Origin: Neobacillus sp. PS2-9
Lineage (GTDB): Bacteria > Bacillota > Bacilli > Bacillales > Cytobacillaceae
DNA length: 64,000 nucleotides
NCBI RefSeq assembly: GCF_030915525.1
Contig: NZ_CP133269.1
Span: 4,987,501-5,051,500, forward strand
Reading direction: 5' to 3'
The notes under the pieces are model-generated. The model did not search any database, was not told the origin of the DNA, and saw only the letters and a list, made by a program, of their open reading frames with translations. Below are positions 18,461 to 28,919 of the stretch, piece after piece (the first letter of the stretch is position 1; each line of letters begins with the position of its first letter). A program made the position numbers and the translations under genes.

Positions 18461-19818
18461 GTGATTAAAGATATGACACAAGATGAAATTAATCTTTATA
18501 TCATAAAAACGTTAAAAGAAAACAAAAAAGCTGAGTTTGAATCCATTATAGAAGAACTTCAGCCTTATGATGTGGCAAAAATCTATGAGGAATTACCCGA
18601 GAAGCATAAAGCTCGATTTCTCCTCTTTTTAAAATTTGACCTCTTGGCAGACTTAATGGAGGAGTTACCCAAAACGGAACAACTGGATTTATTAAACAAG
18701 CTTGGAATTGAAAAATCCAGTAAGGTTCTCGATTTAATGGATAATGACGATTTGGCCCTTTTATTAGACGAATTATCTCCCGAAAAAAAGGATGATCTGT
18801 TATCAGGGATGAAAGCCGAAGAGTCAAATGCCGTTAAAGGCATTATGAATTACCCTCCGGAAACTGCTGGGCGAATCATGACCAACCGCTTTGTATGGAT
18901 TCGGGACTATTTTACTGTTAAAGAAGCAGTTGAAAAATTTAAGGTCTTTGCGGGGTTTGCCGAATCGATTAACTATATCTATGTCATAGACGAAACACGA
19001 AAACTCGTTGGTGTTGTTTCCTATCGAGATCTCCTGTTGGCCGAGCCTGAAGAGAAAATACGAACGATTATGTATGAACGAGTTATTTCTGTCACAGTGA
19101 CCACCGACCAAGAAGTGGTCGCCCGGATGGCAGAACGATATGACTTTTTAGCCATCCCTGTTGTCGATGAAAGCGATGTTCTTGTCGGGATTGTCACTGT
19201 CGATGACATTATCGACATTGTCATCAAAGAAGCGAATGAAGATATTGAAAAATTATCAGCAACAGGAAAATCCATTGATTTTGAGACAAAAATGTTAGTG
19301 GCGGCCGCGCGGCGGTTACCATGGTTGATTTTGCTTTTGTTTATTGGACTTATTTCAGGCAGGATTATCAGCAGTTTTGAGAATACCTTACAGCAAGTTG
19401 TAGCCCTTGCCTTTTTCATGCCTATGATTGCGGGGATGACAGGGAATACAGGCACTCAGTCCCTTGCGGTCGTCGTGAGGGGGTTAATTTCACATGATAT
19501 TGACCGCGGTGTGATTACCCGCCTTATTATTAGAGAACTCGGGGTCGGCATTACGATTGGGGTTACCTGTGCCATCCTGATCTCGATTATCGCTTATGTT
19601 TGGCAGGGAAATCTAATTTTAGGCGCGGTTGTCGGTTGCTCTCTCTTCTTCACTCTTATATCGGAACACTTGCGGGGACAGTTATTCCCCTCATTCTTTA
19701 TCGTCTCAAGATTGACCCTGCGGTGGCATCAGGGCCGTTGATTACCACCTTAAACGACATCTTTTCCTTGCTTACCTATTTCGGTATTGCGACCATGTTT
19801 TTAAAGCACCTTATGTAG
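18461..19818 (+). pseudogene. mgtE: Magnesium transporter MgtE, frameshifted
   Basis: MgtE is a Mg2+ channel of about 450 aa. The GTG start at 18461 follows AAAGGAG by 10 nt. The first frame gives the N-terminal MgtE domain, two CBS domains (AESINYIYVIDETRKLVGVV; VARMAERYDFLAIPVV) and most of the membrane region, including MIAGMTGNTGTQSLAVVVRG. At about 19645-19660 the reading jumps back one base. The next frame then supplies the missing end, YIGTLAGTVIPLILYRLKID to ATMFLKHLM. One nucleotide has been lost; unrepaired, the last two membrane helices are not made. No M-box riboswitch is visible upstream. Confidence 0.88.
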
Positions 19819-19953
19819 TTTTTGAAAAATGGAAACATTTTTCTAAATTAAACGTCATTTATTATAAGAGTTGTAATATTTCCCCTAATTAGTATTGTGG
19901 GATAAACCCTTGGTTGCTTGCATAAAGTTAATAATTATATATTGGGTGTGGCA

Positions 19954-21132
<1,179 letters not shown>

Positions 21133-21211
21133 CCTAATTTATTTCTTAATGAGACAATCTAAGATAAAATAGGTGTAGACAAAATACTTTTTACATAAGC
21201 GAAGGTGAATT

Positions 21212-21805
21212 ATGGCTGATTTTATTAATAGCGTTTTAGGATTTTTATCACAGTTAGGCTACTTTGGAATTGCCTTAGGATTAATGATTGAGATTATTCC
21301 TAGTGAAATTGTGTTAGGCTATGGCGGTTATATGATTGCACAGGGTCATCTCAATTTTATTGGTGCAGTTATTGCTGGTACCATCGGGGGAACAATCGCT
21401 CAGTTGTTTTTATATTGGGCAGGTTATTATGGCGGCCGGCCATTTTTAGAAAAATATGGGAAGTTTGTCTTAATTAAAAAGAGTCATATTGATATTGCTG
21501 AACAATGGTTTGAGAAATATGGAGCGGGCGTTATTTTCTCTGCACGTTTCATTCCGGTTGTGAGACATGCCATTTCGATTCCTGCTGGTATTGCTAAAAT
21601 GTCTCCAACAAAATTTACGCTTTACACTGTGGCAGCGGTGTTACCTTGGTCGATTCTTTTCCTTTACTTAGGTAAGGTGCTTGGTAGCAACTGGTCACAT
21701 ATCAAGGAATACGCACAGCCCTACGTAATGCCAATCATCATTGCAGCAGTAGTTTTAGGTGCTATTTACTTTTTAATCAAAAAGACAAAGAAAACCACCG
21801 ATTAG
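21212..21805 (+). CDS. DedA family membrane protein
   Basis: The product (197 aa) shows the DedA/SNARE-associated pattern: EIIPSEIVLGYGGYMIAQG, GTIGGTIAQLFLYWAGYYGG, and FSARFIPVVRHAISIPAGIAKM with the conserved Arg. Several DedA proteins flip undecaprenyl phosphate or phospholipids across the membrane; which of these applies here is not visible. A terminator follows directly. Confidence 0.9.
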   Translation: MADFINSVLGFLSQLGYFGIALGLMIEIIPSEIVLGYGGYMIAQGHLNFIGAVIAGTIGGTIAQLFLYWAGYYGGRPFLEKYGKFVLIKKSHIDIAEQWFEKYGAGVIFSARFIPVVRHAISIPAGIAKMSPTKFTLYTVAAVLPWSILFLYLGKVLGSNWSHIKEYAQPYVMPIIIAAVVLGAIYFLIKKTKKTTD

Positions 21806-21820
21806 AATCGGTGGTTTCTT
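21791..21820 (+). terminator. Terminator of the dedA gene
   Basis: The stem AAACCACCGATT/AATCGGTGGTTT is followed by CTTTCTTT; the first bases overlap the stop region. Confidence 0.85.
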
Positions 21821-21832
21821 TCTTTATGGGCT

Positions 21833-22153
21833 TTACGACGGTTGCTTGAAAAACTTCGCTTGGGCCCAGGCATCGAGCTTTTTCACATGTTTTTTCCCAA
21901 TCGTAAAACCATATAAAATCAGTAATAAAATAATTAAGGTAAACAAATCAATTTTTTTAGTCGCAATAAAGTTAACAATCCCCATTAATACCTGTGGAAT
22001 CACGCCGGTTAACGCAAAGAGAACCGTAGCAACCTTAAACCAAAAGCTTGATTTCAACCCATATCTTGCATAGAGCAAGAAAAAGGTAGAAGACCACGCC
22101 AACACTTCAAGAATAACCAAGATCATCCACTTGTTCTCCACCAAAAAATTCAA
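21833..22153 (-). CDS. Small membrane protein
   Basis: About 106 aa with three predicted membrane segments (WMILVILEVLAWSSTFFLLY; FKVATVLFALTG; IDLFTLIILLLILYGFTIG) and a short charged tail. I do not recognise it. A TTG start at 22153 lies 5-6 nt after GGAGAGGG; an ATG-initiated longer reading would overlap the upstream permease gene and lacks a site. It follows the KimA-type gene on the same strand by about 20 bp, so it is probably co-expressed. Confidence 0.6.
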   Translation of the reverse strand: MNFLVENKWMILVILEVLAWSSTFFLLYARYGLKSSFWFKVATVLFALTGVIPQVLMGIVNFIATKKIDLFTLIILLLILYGFTIGKKHVKKLDAWAQAKFFKQPS

Positions 22154-22172
22154 AGTCCCTCTCCACCTTCTT

Positions 22173-24017
22173 TTATTTTTTAAAATGAAATGGCAAGGTG
22201 GCCACAATCACTCTCTTTTTAAAAATGAGGTAGGTACGGATTAATAAGCTTGATTGATTATGCAATATGTTATGCCAGCTTTTCTTGGTAATGAATTGCG
22301 GAATCAGCACCGTTACTCGGTAATTGTTTTCACTCGCCTTGTGTTCTACCGTATCAATAAACTTCGATAATGGCTGTAACACACTGCGATAATGTGATTG
22401 CAGTGTCACCAGCCGTACATCAGGCTGCCATTGCTGCCATTTTTCCTCAAATCGTTTTTCATCTTCACGATCAAAGGAAATATACACAGCAAAAATTTGA
22501 TCAGTAATCGACTTGGCGTAGTTAATTGAATTGGCAACGACCTTCGTAATCCCTGCGACAGGCACGATGATGACGTTACCTGAAATGTTATAATCACAAT
22601 CCCCCGGTTGAATTCTTAATTGTTCTCCTACCGCTTCATAGTGATTTTTAATTCTTAGGAAACCTATGACAATCAACGGCAAAAAGATGATAACAAACCA
22701 GACTTGATTTAATTTCGTTACGAAGAAAATGATTAAAACCGTTAACGTGATTAGAGCTCCAATTAAATTAGATGTCAATTTTGCTAACCAACCTGATGGT
22801 TTTTCCCTGATCCACTTTAAGATCATTCCCGTTTGCGACAAGGTGAATGGAATAAATACCCCAACCGCATAGAGTGGAATAAGGCTCTCCGTTTTCCCCT
22901 GAAAGGCAATAATGAGCAGGATCGAAGCAATTCCTAAAGAAACGATCCCATTTGAGTAACCGAGACGGTCCCCCCTAATGGTAAACATCCTTGGCATATA
23001 CTTATCCTTTGCCATGCTAAAAGCTAGTAACGGAAAAGCAGAGTAACCGGTATTGGCCGCAAGCACCAATATCAGGGCAGTTGTACCCTGGACGAAAAAG
23101 TAAAGATAGTTTCGACCAAACGTTTCTTTGGCAATTTGAGAAACGACTGTTTCATCATGCTTTGGCGAAATTCCGTAATAATACGCCAGAAAAGTGATTC
23201 CAGAAAACAGGATCGCTAAAAGTGTACCCATTAGGACTAGTGTTTTGGCCGCATTCTTTGGAGCAGGATCTTTAAAGTTTGGAATGGCATTGGAGATAGC
23301 TTCCACACCCGTCAAGGCAGAGCATCCCGAAGCAAATGCTCGGAGCAGCAGGAATAAGGTAATCCCTTGAACCGGTGCCCCAATCGCCGCATGCTGAGCA
23401 GTTGGAGACACATCACCAGTCATAATTTTATAAATTCCAACTCCTATTAAAACAAAGAGACCAACCACAAACAAATAGACTGGATAGGCTAAAATTGATG
23501 CTGACTCCGTTAGCCCCCGCAAGTTTAGGATGGTTATGAGAACAACCAATACACACGCAATTAGCACTGTATGGGTATGCAGGGCAGGAAACGCCGAAGT
23601 AATCGCGTCCGTTCCTGCGGATACACTAACAGCCACGGTTAATATGTAATCAACTAGCAAGGAGCCTCCAGCAATTAATCCCGCTTTCTCCCCAATATTT
23701 TCTTTTGATACAAGATAGGCTCCGCCACCCTGTGGGTAGGAATAGATAATTTGTCGATAAGATAAGATGAGTGCAGCTAAAAGAAACAAAACGCCCACCG
23801 CAATAGGAATCGAGTACCAATAAGCAATTACGCTAATCGTTGCCAGTACAATTAATATCTGTTCAGTCCCGTATGCTACAGATGAAAGAGCATCTGAGGA
23901 CAAGATCGCTAGTGCCTTAAGTACGTTTAATTTTTGTTCACCTAATGCCGTTGACTTTAACGGCCGGCCAATTAACAGCCTCTTAAAAGAAGAGAGCACG
24001 TGATTCACCCACCACAT
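22173..24017 (-). CDS. APC-superfamily permease, KimA-type potassium importer
   Basis: The product (614 aa) has twelve membrane segments followed by a cytoplasmic domain of about 150 residues (ITDQIFAVYISFDREDEKRFEEKW). This layout and the N-terminal LKALAILSSDALSSVAYGTEQ are those of B. subtilis KimA (YdaO), a high-affinity K+/H+ symporter inhibited by c-di-AMP. In B. subtilis the gene is under a ydaO riboswitch; I see none in the 200 bp upstream here, so regulation may differ. Other APC transporters of similar shape exist, so the substrate is inferred. Confidence 0.82.
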   Translation of the reverse strand: MWWVNHVLSSFKRLLIGRPLKSTALGEQKLNVLKALAILSSDALSSVAYGTEQILIVLATISVIAYWYSIPIAVGVLFLLAALILSYRQIIYSYPQGGGAYLVSKENIGEKAGLIAGGSLLVDYILTVAVSVSAGTDAITSAFPALHTHTVLIACVLVVLITILNLRGLTESASILAYPVYLFVVGLFVLIGVGIYKIMTGDVSPTAQHAAIGAPVQGITLFLLLRAFASGCSALTGVEAISNAIPNFKDPAPKNAAKTLVLMGTLLAILFSGITFLAYYYGISPKHDETVVSQIAKETFGRNYLYFFVQGTTALILVLAANTGYSAFPLLAFSMAKDKYMPRMFTIRGDRLGYSNGIVSLGIASILLIIAFQGKTESLIPLYAVGVFIPFTLSQTGMILKWIREKPSGWLAKLTSNLIGALITLTVLIIFFVTKLNQVWFVIIFLPLIVIGFLRIKNHYEAVGEQLRIQPGDCDYNISGNVIIVPVAGITKVVANSINYAKSITDQIFAVYISFDREDEKRFEEKWQQWQPDVRLVTLQSHYRSVLQPLSKFIDTVEHKASENNYRVTVLIPQFITKKSWHNILHNQSSLLIRTYLIFKKRVIVATLPFHFKK

Positions 24018-24173
24018 TCAAAGTAGAATTACCGATTGATTTTATCACAAGATAACAGCGAAGTTGAAGTGTTTTCTTTTTGACAAGTAACTATTCCAAT
24101 TAACCTTCATCCCTTTTTCTAGTTTAGAGTACCCTCTTTTAGCGCCATTAACCCGTTTCGGCCATTCTCGCAT

Positions 24174-24207
24174 AAGAAAAGCATGAAGAAAATAATCTTC
24201 ATGCTTA
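24174..24207 (-). terminator. Terminator of ogt
   Basis: The stem AAGCATGAAGA/TCTTCATGCTT is followed leftward by TTCTT, 20 bp past the ogt stop. Confidence 0.8.
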
Positions 24208-24226
24208 GTGTACGATTAAGTAAATT

Positions 24227-24724
24227 TTATTGGGTAATGAGGCAGCCTTCAATCTCTAACAACATTTTTTTAATAGGCGTATTCGTCCCTGCATACCCTA
24301 CCAGACTTCCGCTTTTTCCAATCACACGATGACAGGGAATAAAAATGGGCAGCTGGTTCGCTCGATTGGCTTGTCCAACCGCTCTAACTGCTTTCGGATT
24401 TCCAATCATTTCTGCTACTTCTGCATAGCTCTTTACTTCACCATAAGGTATAGATTGAAGTGCCTGCCAAACCTGCCTTCGAAAATCTGTCCCCTCTATG
24501 GATAGCGGCAGATCAAAATCCTTCCTTTTTCCGTTGAAGTATTCGTCCAACTGACGAATCGCTTCGCTACATAGTGCCTGGTCTTCAACCATGTCCGGAT
24601 GATCGTTCAAAAACTTTTCCCAATCTTCCTCAAATAATTCCACTCGCTTAATCCCATCAGTATCTGCAATCACTCTTATTTTTCCAAATGGAGACTGATA
24701 CTCGGCATAACCTAGAGTCATCAT
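24227..24724 (-). CDS. ogt: Methylated-DNA--protein-cysteine methyltransferase
   Basis: The product (165 aa) contains the active-site IPCHRVIGKSG, whose Cys accepts the alkyl group from O6-alkylguanine in a suicide reaction. RAVGQANRANQLPIF and VWQALQSIPYGEVKSYAEVA form the DNA-binding helix-turn-helix. The start is the first ATG of MMTLGYAEY, preceded by GAGAGGC; an upstream extension lacks a site. It clusters with a DinB-family gene. Confidence 0.95.
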   Translation of the reverse strand: MMTLGYAEYQSPFGKIRVIADTDGIKRVELFEEDWEKFLNDHPDMVEDQALCSEAIRQLDEYFNGKRKDFDLPLSIEGTDFRRQVWQALQSIPYGEVKSYAEVAEMIGNPKAVRAVGQANRANQLPIFIPCHRVIGKSGSLVGYAGTNTPIKKMLLEIEGCLITQ

Positions 24725-24811
24725 TTCACTGCCTCTCTTGTTTTCTATACTCCCATTATACAAAAAGAAAGAAGAATCGGTATACGACTCTTCCTCTTTT
24801 AGTTGGCCCTA

Positions 24812-25279
24812 TTATTTTACTTGGACTGCTTTAATCATCCGTTTCATTGCTTGCATCTGGCCCAAGTGAAGGGTTTCATGAAAAATAGCAAAATTGGTTA
24901 GCTCGCCAAAGGTTTCTTGACCAAGGAATGGCGTTTTTAGCTTGGCATCAAAACTTTCTACTGGAATTTCTTTGATTCTACCCAGTTGTTCTTTTAACTG
25001 CTCTACCAACACCTGTACGGACGGAACTTCTCCCTGCCAATCAGCTGGTTTGGTTCCATTTCCAAATACCTCTACGTAGTTAACTGGTAAGTTGGTTGAT
25101 TTTTTAGGAAAGCCAAACATAAATTGTTCTGCCACTGTTAGAACATGGCCAACATGCCAGTGAAGGGTATTATTGAAGCCTTCTGGCTGCACATCGACCA
25201 TACTCTCTTCCAGCGCTTCTACATTCTTAACAAAATTTCCCCTTGCAACCTCATAGCTCTTAAATAATAATTCACTCAT
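24812..25279 (-). CDS. DinB superfamily protein
   Basis: The product (155 aa) is a four-helix DinB/YfiT-type protein with the metal-binding His pattern: one His in LHWHVGHVL (about residue 45) and two in FHETLHLGQM (about residue 137). Family members are thiol-dependent metalloenzymes, often S-transferases, and several are damage-inducible. The substrate is unknown. Confidence 0.85.
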   Translation of the reverse strand: MSELLFKSYEVARGNFVKNVEALEESMVDVQPEGFNNTLHWHVGHVLTVAEQFMFGFPKKSTNLPVNYVEVFGNGTKPADWQGEVPSVQVLVEQLKEQLGRIKEIPVESFDAKLKTPFLGQETFGELTNFAIFHETLHLGQMQAMKRMIKAVQVK

Positions 25280-25314
25280 TTCATTGCCCTCCCTTTTTCC
25301 ATATCTCTATTTTA

Positions 25315-27009
25315 TTACATTTCCTCCGGTGCTTCTATTCCTAATAAACGCAGGCCTTCCTTTAGAACGACTGTGACTGCCAAGACAAGCGCCAATCGAG
25401 ACTGTTTAGCTGGATTCTCTTCTAAGATTTTTACTTCTGCATAATACTTGTTAAAGGCTTGGGCAAGGTCAACACTATATTTCGCTACTTGTGATGGATC
25501 AAAATTCTCACAGGCCCTTTTAATCGCTGGTGCAAATTCCATTAGCAGGCTTGTCACCTTCCATTCCCTCTCCCAGGAATAATCATATGCTAGGGAATCC
25601 ATTTTAGAATACCCATTTCCTTTTCTTAGTATGGAACACGCCCGAGCATACGTATATTGGAGATAAGGTCCTGTCTCCCCTTCAAATCTCAGCATTTCCT
25701 CGAGCGAAAACTCGATATCATTCATTCGGTTGTTCTTTAGGTCATGAAAGATAACAGCTCCAACCCCAACTTGTTTGGCTACTTCATCTTTGTTCCCGAG
25801 GTTTGGATTTTTCTCCTCAATATTATGTCTTGCCATCGCAATCGATTCATTTAGGACTTCCTCTAGTAAAACAACCTTCCCTTTACGAGTCGACATCTTC
25901 TTGCCGTCTTTCAGCATCATCCCAAATGGTACATGGACCATTTTTTCCGCCCAGTCATATCCCATTTTACCTAACACAGCTATCAACTGTTTAAAATGAA
26001 GACTTTGTTCATGTCCTACGACATAAAGGGATTGAACAAAGCCGTAGTTTTCTTTACGATAGAGGGCCGCTGCTAAGTCCCGCGTTGCATAAAGTGTTGC
26101 CCCATCGGATTTTTTAATTAAGCACGGTGGCAGCTGCTCCTCCGTTAGTTCAACCACCTGCGCTTGATCAGATTCCACTAATAACTGTTTCTCCTCTAGG
26201 AGCTTTACAATGCGATCCATTTTATCATTATAAAAAGCTTCTCCCGCGAACGAATCGAACTGGACGTTCATCAGCTCATAAATTCTTGAGAACTCCTTTA
26301 AAGACTCGTCACGGAACCATTTCCAAAGCATTAATGCCTCTTCGTCTCCGTCTTCAAGCCGCTTAAACCAGCTGCGTCCCTGGTCTTCCAATGCGGGATT
26401 TTTTTCTGCTTCCGCATGGAACTGAATATACAGTTGAAGCAGCTCTTTAATAGGGTTCTGTTTGACCTTTTCGGCATCTCCCCACAGCTGATAAGCGGTA
26501 ATTAATTTTCCGAATTGTGTACCCCAGTCCCCCAGATGGTTGATCTTAATCGGTTGATACCCGCATTTTTCAACAATATGAGCTAGAGCATTGCCGATTA
26601 CCGTTGAACGTAAATGCCCCATTGAAAACGGCTTGGCGATATTGGGTGATGACATATCAATCGTGATGTTGCCTCCGCCGCCGAAATCCTGTGAGGCGAA
26701 ATTTTCTTCTTGAGCGAGGACATCCTTCACTAGTTTTTCAGAAACAAGCTTTTTATTTAAAAAGATATTTAAGTAGGCACCCACTACTTCTACGTTTTCA
26801 AATGTGGCTGACTGGATTTTCTCACTTAATTCTTGAGCAATGAGGTTTGGCGATTTACGTTTTAGCTTAGCTAGTGTAAAGCATGGAAAGGCAAGATCAC
26901 CGTGTGATGTGTTTTTAGGTTTTTCAATCATGAGTTCTAGTTCGGTTAATGAAATTTCTTGATCGAGCAGTTCGTGAAGAATGGACGCAAGCTCTTTTTT
27001 AAAATTCAT
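25315..27009 (-). CDS. argS: Arginyl-tRNA synthetase
   Basis: The product (564 aa) is a class I synthetase. It has the N-terminal additional domain, the HIGH-equivalent SSPNIAKPFSMGHLRST (about residue 120), the KMSK-equivalent KKMSTRKGKVV, and the C-terminal anticodon-binding DALR domain ending LRLLGIEAPEEM. It charges tRNA-Arg. It is preceded by a T-box leader, so expression should rise when arginine is scarce. Confidence 0.97.
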   Translation of the reverse strand: MNFKKELASILHELLDQEISLTELELMIEKPKNTSHGDLAFPCFTLAKLKRKSPNLIAQELSEKIQSATFENVEVVGAYLNIFLNKKLVSEKLVKDVLAQEENFASQDFGGGGNITIDMSSPNIAKPFSMGHLRSTVIGNALAHIVEKCGYQPIKINHLGDWGTQFGKLITAYQLWGDAEKVKQNPIKELLQLYIQFHAEAEKNPALEDQGRSWFKRLEDGDEEALMLWKWFRDESLKEFSRIYELMNVQFDSFAGEAFYNDKMDRIVKLLEEKQLLVESDQAQVVELTEEQLPPCLIKKSDGATLYATRDLAAALYRKENYGFVQSLYVVGHEQSLHFKQLIAVLGKMGYDWAEKMVHVPFGMMLKDGKKMSTRKGKVVLLEEVLNESIAMARHNIEEKNPNLGNKDEVAKQVGVGAVIFHDLKNNRMNDIEFSLEEMLRFEGETGPYLQYTYARACSILRKGNGYSKMDSLAYDYSWEREWKVTSLLMEFAPAIKRACENFDPSQVAKYSVDLAQAFNKYYAEVKILEENPAKQSRLALVLAVTVVLKEGLRLLGIEAPEEM

Positions 27010-27032
27010 TCTGAAGACCTCCTAATTTATCT

Positions 27033-27285
27033 TTATACAACAAAAAACCCCCGTCTCTATAAAAGAGACGAGAGTTGAATTTCCCGCGGTACCACTCTAA
27101 TTGTTCGTACTGAACCAGCTTTCCCTTGGTAACGGAGAATTCTCCGGCGAACCCTACTCCATTCGGGTCCACATCTCAAAAGTGCGCTTCGTTATCTATT
27201 CCGTATCAGGCTTCCACCACCCCTGATTCGCTGCAACATCCTAGGTAACTACTCTCTTTTTCATTGACTTTTCCGACTTTATTAT
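27033..27285 (-). promoter_or_regulatory. T-box leader of argS
   Basis: Read leftward, the conserved T-box AGAGTGGTACCGCG is followed by the terminator GTCTCTTTTATAGAGAC and a T-run. Upstream lies a long stem I region with an AGAGTAG element. A candidate specifier CGC (Arg) lies in GAAGCGCAC (about 27180-27190), consistent with the gene served. Uncharged tRNA-Arg would pair with the T-box and favour read-through. Confidence 0.92.
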
Positions 27286-27376
27286 CAGTTATTATACTGG
27301 AAGGAAAAGGATTTATCCACTCATTACTGATTATTTTTTTTAATAAGGAAATTCTATACCTAAAGGAGGGATTTAC

Positions 27377-27634
27377 TTGGCTAGAAGAAGAAATAAAATA
27401 CTCGTTCCTGAGGCACGGAGCGGCTTAGATGCCCTTAAGGCAAAAGTCGTTCAATCACAAAGCCCGGAGGAGGCGAAGTTTGAAGCGGCCGAAGAGATGG
27501 GCGTTCCTTTACAAAGAGGCTACAACGGCAAGCTCACCTCTGAACAGGCAGGAAAAGTAGGCGGAAGGCTTGGCGGCAGTATGGTCCGCGAACTTGTAAA
27601 AATGGCACAGGAAAACCTAACGAAAAAACAGTAA
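27377..27634 (+). CDS. Alpha/beta-type small acid-soluble spore protein
   Basis: The product (85 aa) has the SASP blocks FEAAEEMGVPL and GKLTSEQAGKVGGRLGGSMVRELV. These proteins coat spore DNA and change it to an A-like form that resists UV. The N-terminal extension MARRRNKILVPEARSGLDA is typical of several Bacillus family members. The start is TTG, 8 nt after AAAGGAGGG. It should be under the forespore sigma factor SigG; I did not resolve its promoter. Confidence 0.93.
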   Translation: MARRRNKILVPEARSGLDALKAKVVQSQSPEEAKFEAAEEMGVPLQRGYNGKLTSEQAGKVGGRLGGSMVRELVKMAQENLTKKQ

Positions 27635-27643
27635 ATGTGTCTA

Positions 27644-27685
27644 AGGGGGTCAGACCCCATTTTTGGTCTGACCTCCCTATTTTTG
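27644..27685 (+). terminator. Terminator of the SASP gene
   Basis: The stem GGGGGTCAGACC/GGTCTGACCTCCC is followed by TATTTTT, 10 bp past the stop. Confidence 0.9.
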
Positions 27686-27743
27686 AAAAAAAGTTTGACA
27701 ATTCTGTGACAATTGATAGAATATTCTTAACAAGGAGTTGATA

Positions 27744-27992
27744 ATGATGCGTGAAATACATTTAAAAAGCATTTTTACTTTTAAGAGGACCGCTATTTTC
27801 GGGAGTATGTTAGGCATTATTCTTATATTGTTCGGACAATTTGTAAACGGTTCCAATAATGCTTATCTTTTAACTGCGCTTGGATTTGGTATCCTCTTAG
27901 GCTCAGTAGTCAATTACCTGTTTGGAACCTTTTTAAGTTTAATGGAAGAATACATTGCCAACAGCAAAGTGGCACCTACTAAGATAAAGTGA
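27744..27992 (+). CDS. Small membrane protein
   Basis: About 82 aa with two predicted membrane segments (AIFGSMLGIILILFGQFV and YLLTALGFGILLGSVVNYLF) and short soluble ends. I do not recognise it. The ATG at 27744 follows AAGGAG by 6 nt. Confidence 0.65.
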   Translation: MMREIHLKSIFTFKRTAIFGSMLGIILILFGQFVNGSNNAYLLTALGFGILLGSVVNYLFGTFLSLMEEYIANSKVAPTKIK

Positions 27993-27997
27993 TAAGA

Positions 27998-28140
27998 AAA
28001 GCGGAAGTGCCTTGATCAGCCCCGACAGGCAAATGTTCTTCTGCAAAAAAAAGTCTCTCTTTGACTTTTATTGCAGAAGGTTATTTGACCTGAGGGGCTA
28101 GGCACTGGAGCTGGACAATTCTCGAAGTCATTTAATACTT
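27998..28140. repeat. Structured intergenic repeat, family A copy 2
   Basis: A second copy of the element at 2742-2892, same orientation, sharing GTCAGCCCCGACAGGCAAAT-type and GGAGCTGGACAATTCTCGAA blocks. Differences fall in pairs that keep the stems: TTCTGCAA/TTGCAGAA here against TTCGGCAA/TTGCCGAA in copy 1. Confidence 0.85.
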
Positions 28141-28152
28141 TCTTTTAACCAC

Positions 28153-28190
28153 AAAAGACTTGTGCAGGTTGGATGCACAAGTCTTTTTTT
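28153..28190. terminator. Bidirectional terminator
   Basis: The stem AAGACTTGTGCA/TGCACAAGTCTT has T-runs on both strands and lies between the family A repeat and the convergent tetR gene. Confidence 0.88.
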
Positions 28191-28763
28191 CTATATGGTT
28201 AGGCCTTTTAAAAAGAATACCTTAATCACTTCCGCTATTTGCTCGGAGCTTAGCGGTTCATGATGTCGCTCCCAATCGGAAACAAGAGCGATGTACATTT
28301 TTAACAGAAGGAAGCTCGTTAACTCGATGTTTGTTGCAGGTATAGATCCTTTTGCAATGGCAACTTCAATTTTCTCCTTTAAATAGGTGATAATCTCATT
28401 TTCCACATGCTGCAGCATCTCGGAAACCGCGATCGTTCCCATTTCCGATTCCTCTTGAACGAGCTTAATCATTAGCTGGTGCTGTGAACGGAATTCTAAT
28501 AAGCGATAGAGGGCACGATGAACTTTTTCTGTAAACGGCAGATCCGGTTGAATGACGGCCTCTGCTTCTGCTATCATTTCTTTTACTAGCGTGGAAATGA
28601 TTTCTTCAAATAATTCCTCTTTATTTTTAAAAAAGGTATAGATGGTCCCTTTCCCCACATTGGCGAGCTTCGCGACCTGGTCCATGGTTGTCGCTTTGTA
28701 GCCAAATAATGAAAAAGACTTTGTTGCAGCCTCTACAATCATCTTTCTTCTATCGGGTGCCAT
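28191..28763 (-). CDS. TetR family transcriptional regulator
   Basis: The product (190 aa) has the TetR helix-turn-helix at residues 8-50 (MIVEAATKSFSLFGYKATTMDQVAKLANVGKGTIYTFF, of which the recognition part is VGKGTIYTFF). The C-terminal ligand domain resembles the Bacillus FadR/YsiA-like group only loosely. The ligand and targets are unknown; the ABC exporter genes 2 kb away are possible targets but are separated by the HD-GYP gene. GGAGGGAGG lies upstream of the ATG. Confidence 0.88.
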   Translation of the reverse strand: MAPDRRKMIVEAATKSFSLFGYKATTMDQVAKLANVGKGTIYTFFKNKEELFEEIISTLVKEMIAEAEAVIQPDLPFTEKVHRALYRLLEFRSQHQLMIKLVQEESEMGTIAVSEMLQHVENEIITYLKEKIEVAIAKGSIPATNIELTSFLLLKMYIALVSDWERHHEPLSSEQIAEVIKVFFLKGLTI

Positions 28764-28874
28764 TCAGACCTCCCTCCTTTTTGACTATTTTAGTTCTACG
28801 GTCATATGGATAGTTTCACTATAGCACAGCTCCATAGTGGTTTCAAACCTCTGGAAATTTGTTTGTAAAAATGA

Positions 28875-28909
28875 CAAAAAACGTGACCAATCCAAATACC
28901 GGTCATGTT
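28875..28909 (-). terminator. Terminator of the HD-GYP gene
   Basis: The hairpin GACCGGTATT...GGTCACG is followed leftward by TTTTTTG. Confidence 0.65.
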
Positions 28910-28919
28910 TCATTGATTT

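Noticed and set aside
24018..24226. c-di-AMP (ydaO) riboswitch upstream of the KimA-type gene
   Set aside because: No conserved ydaO core elements are seen.
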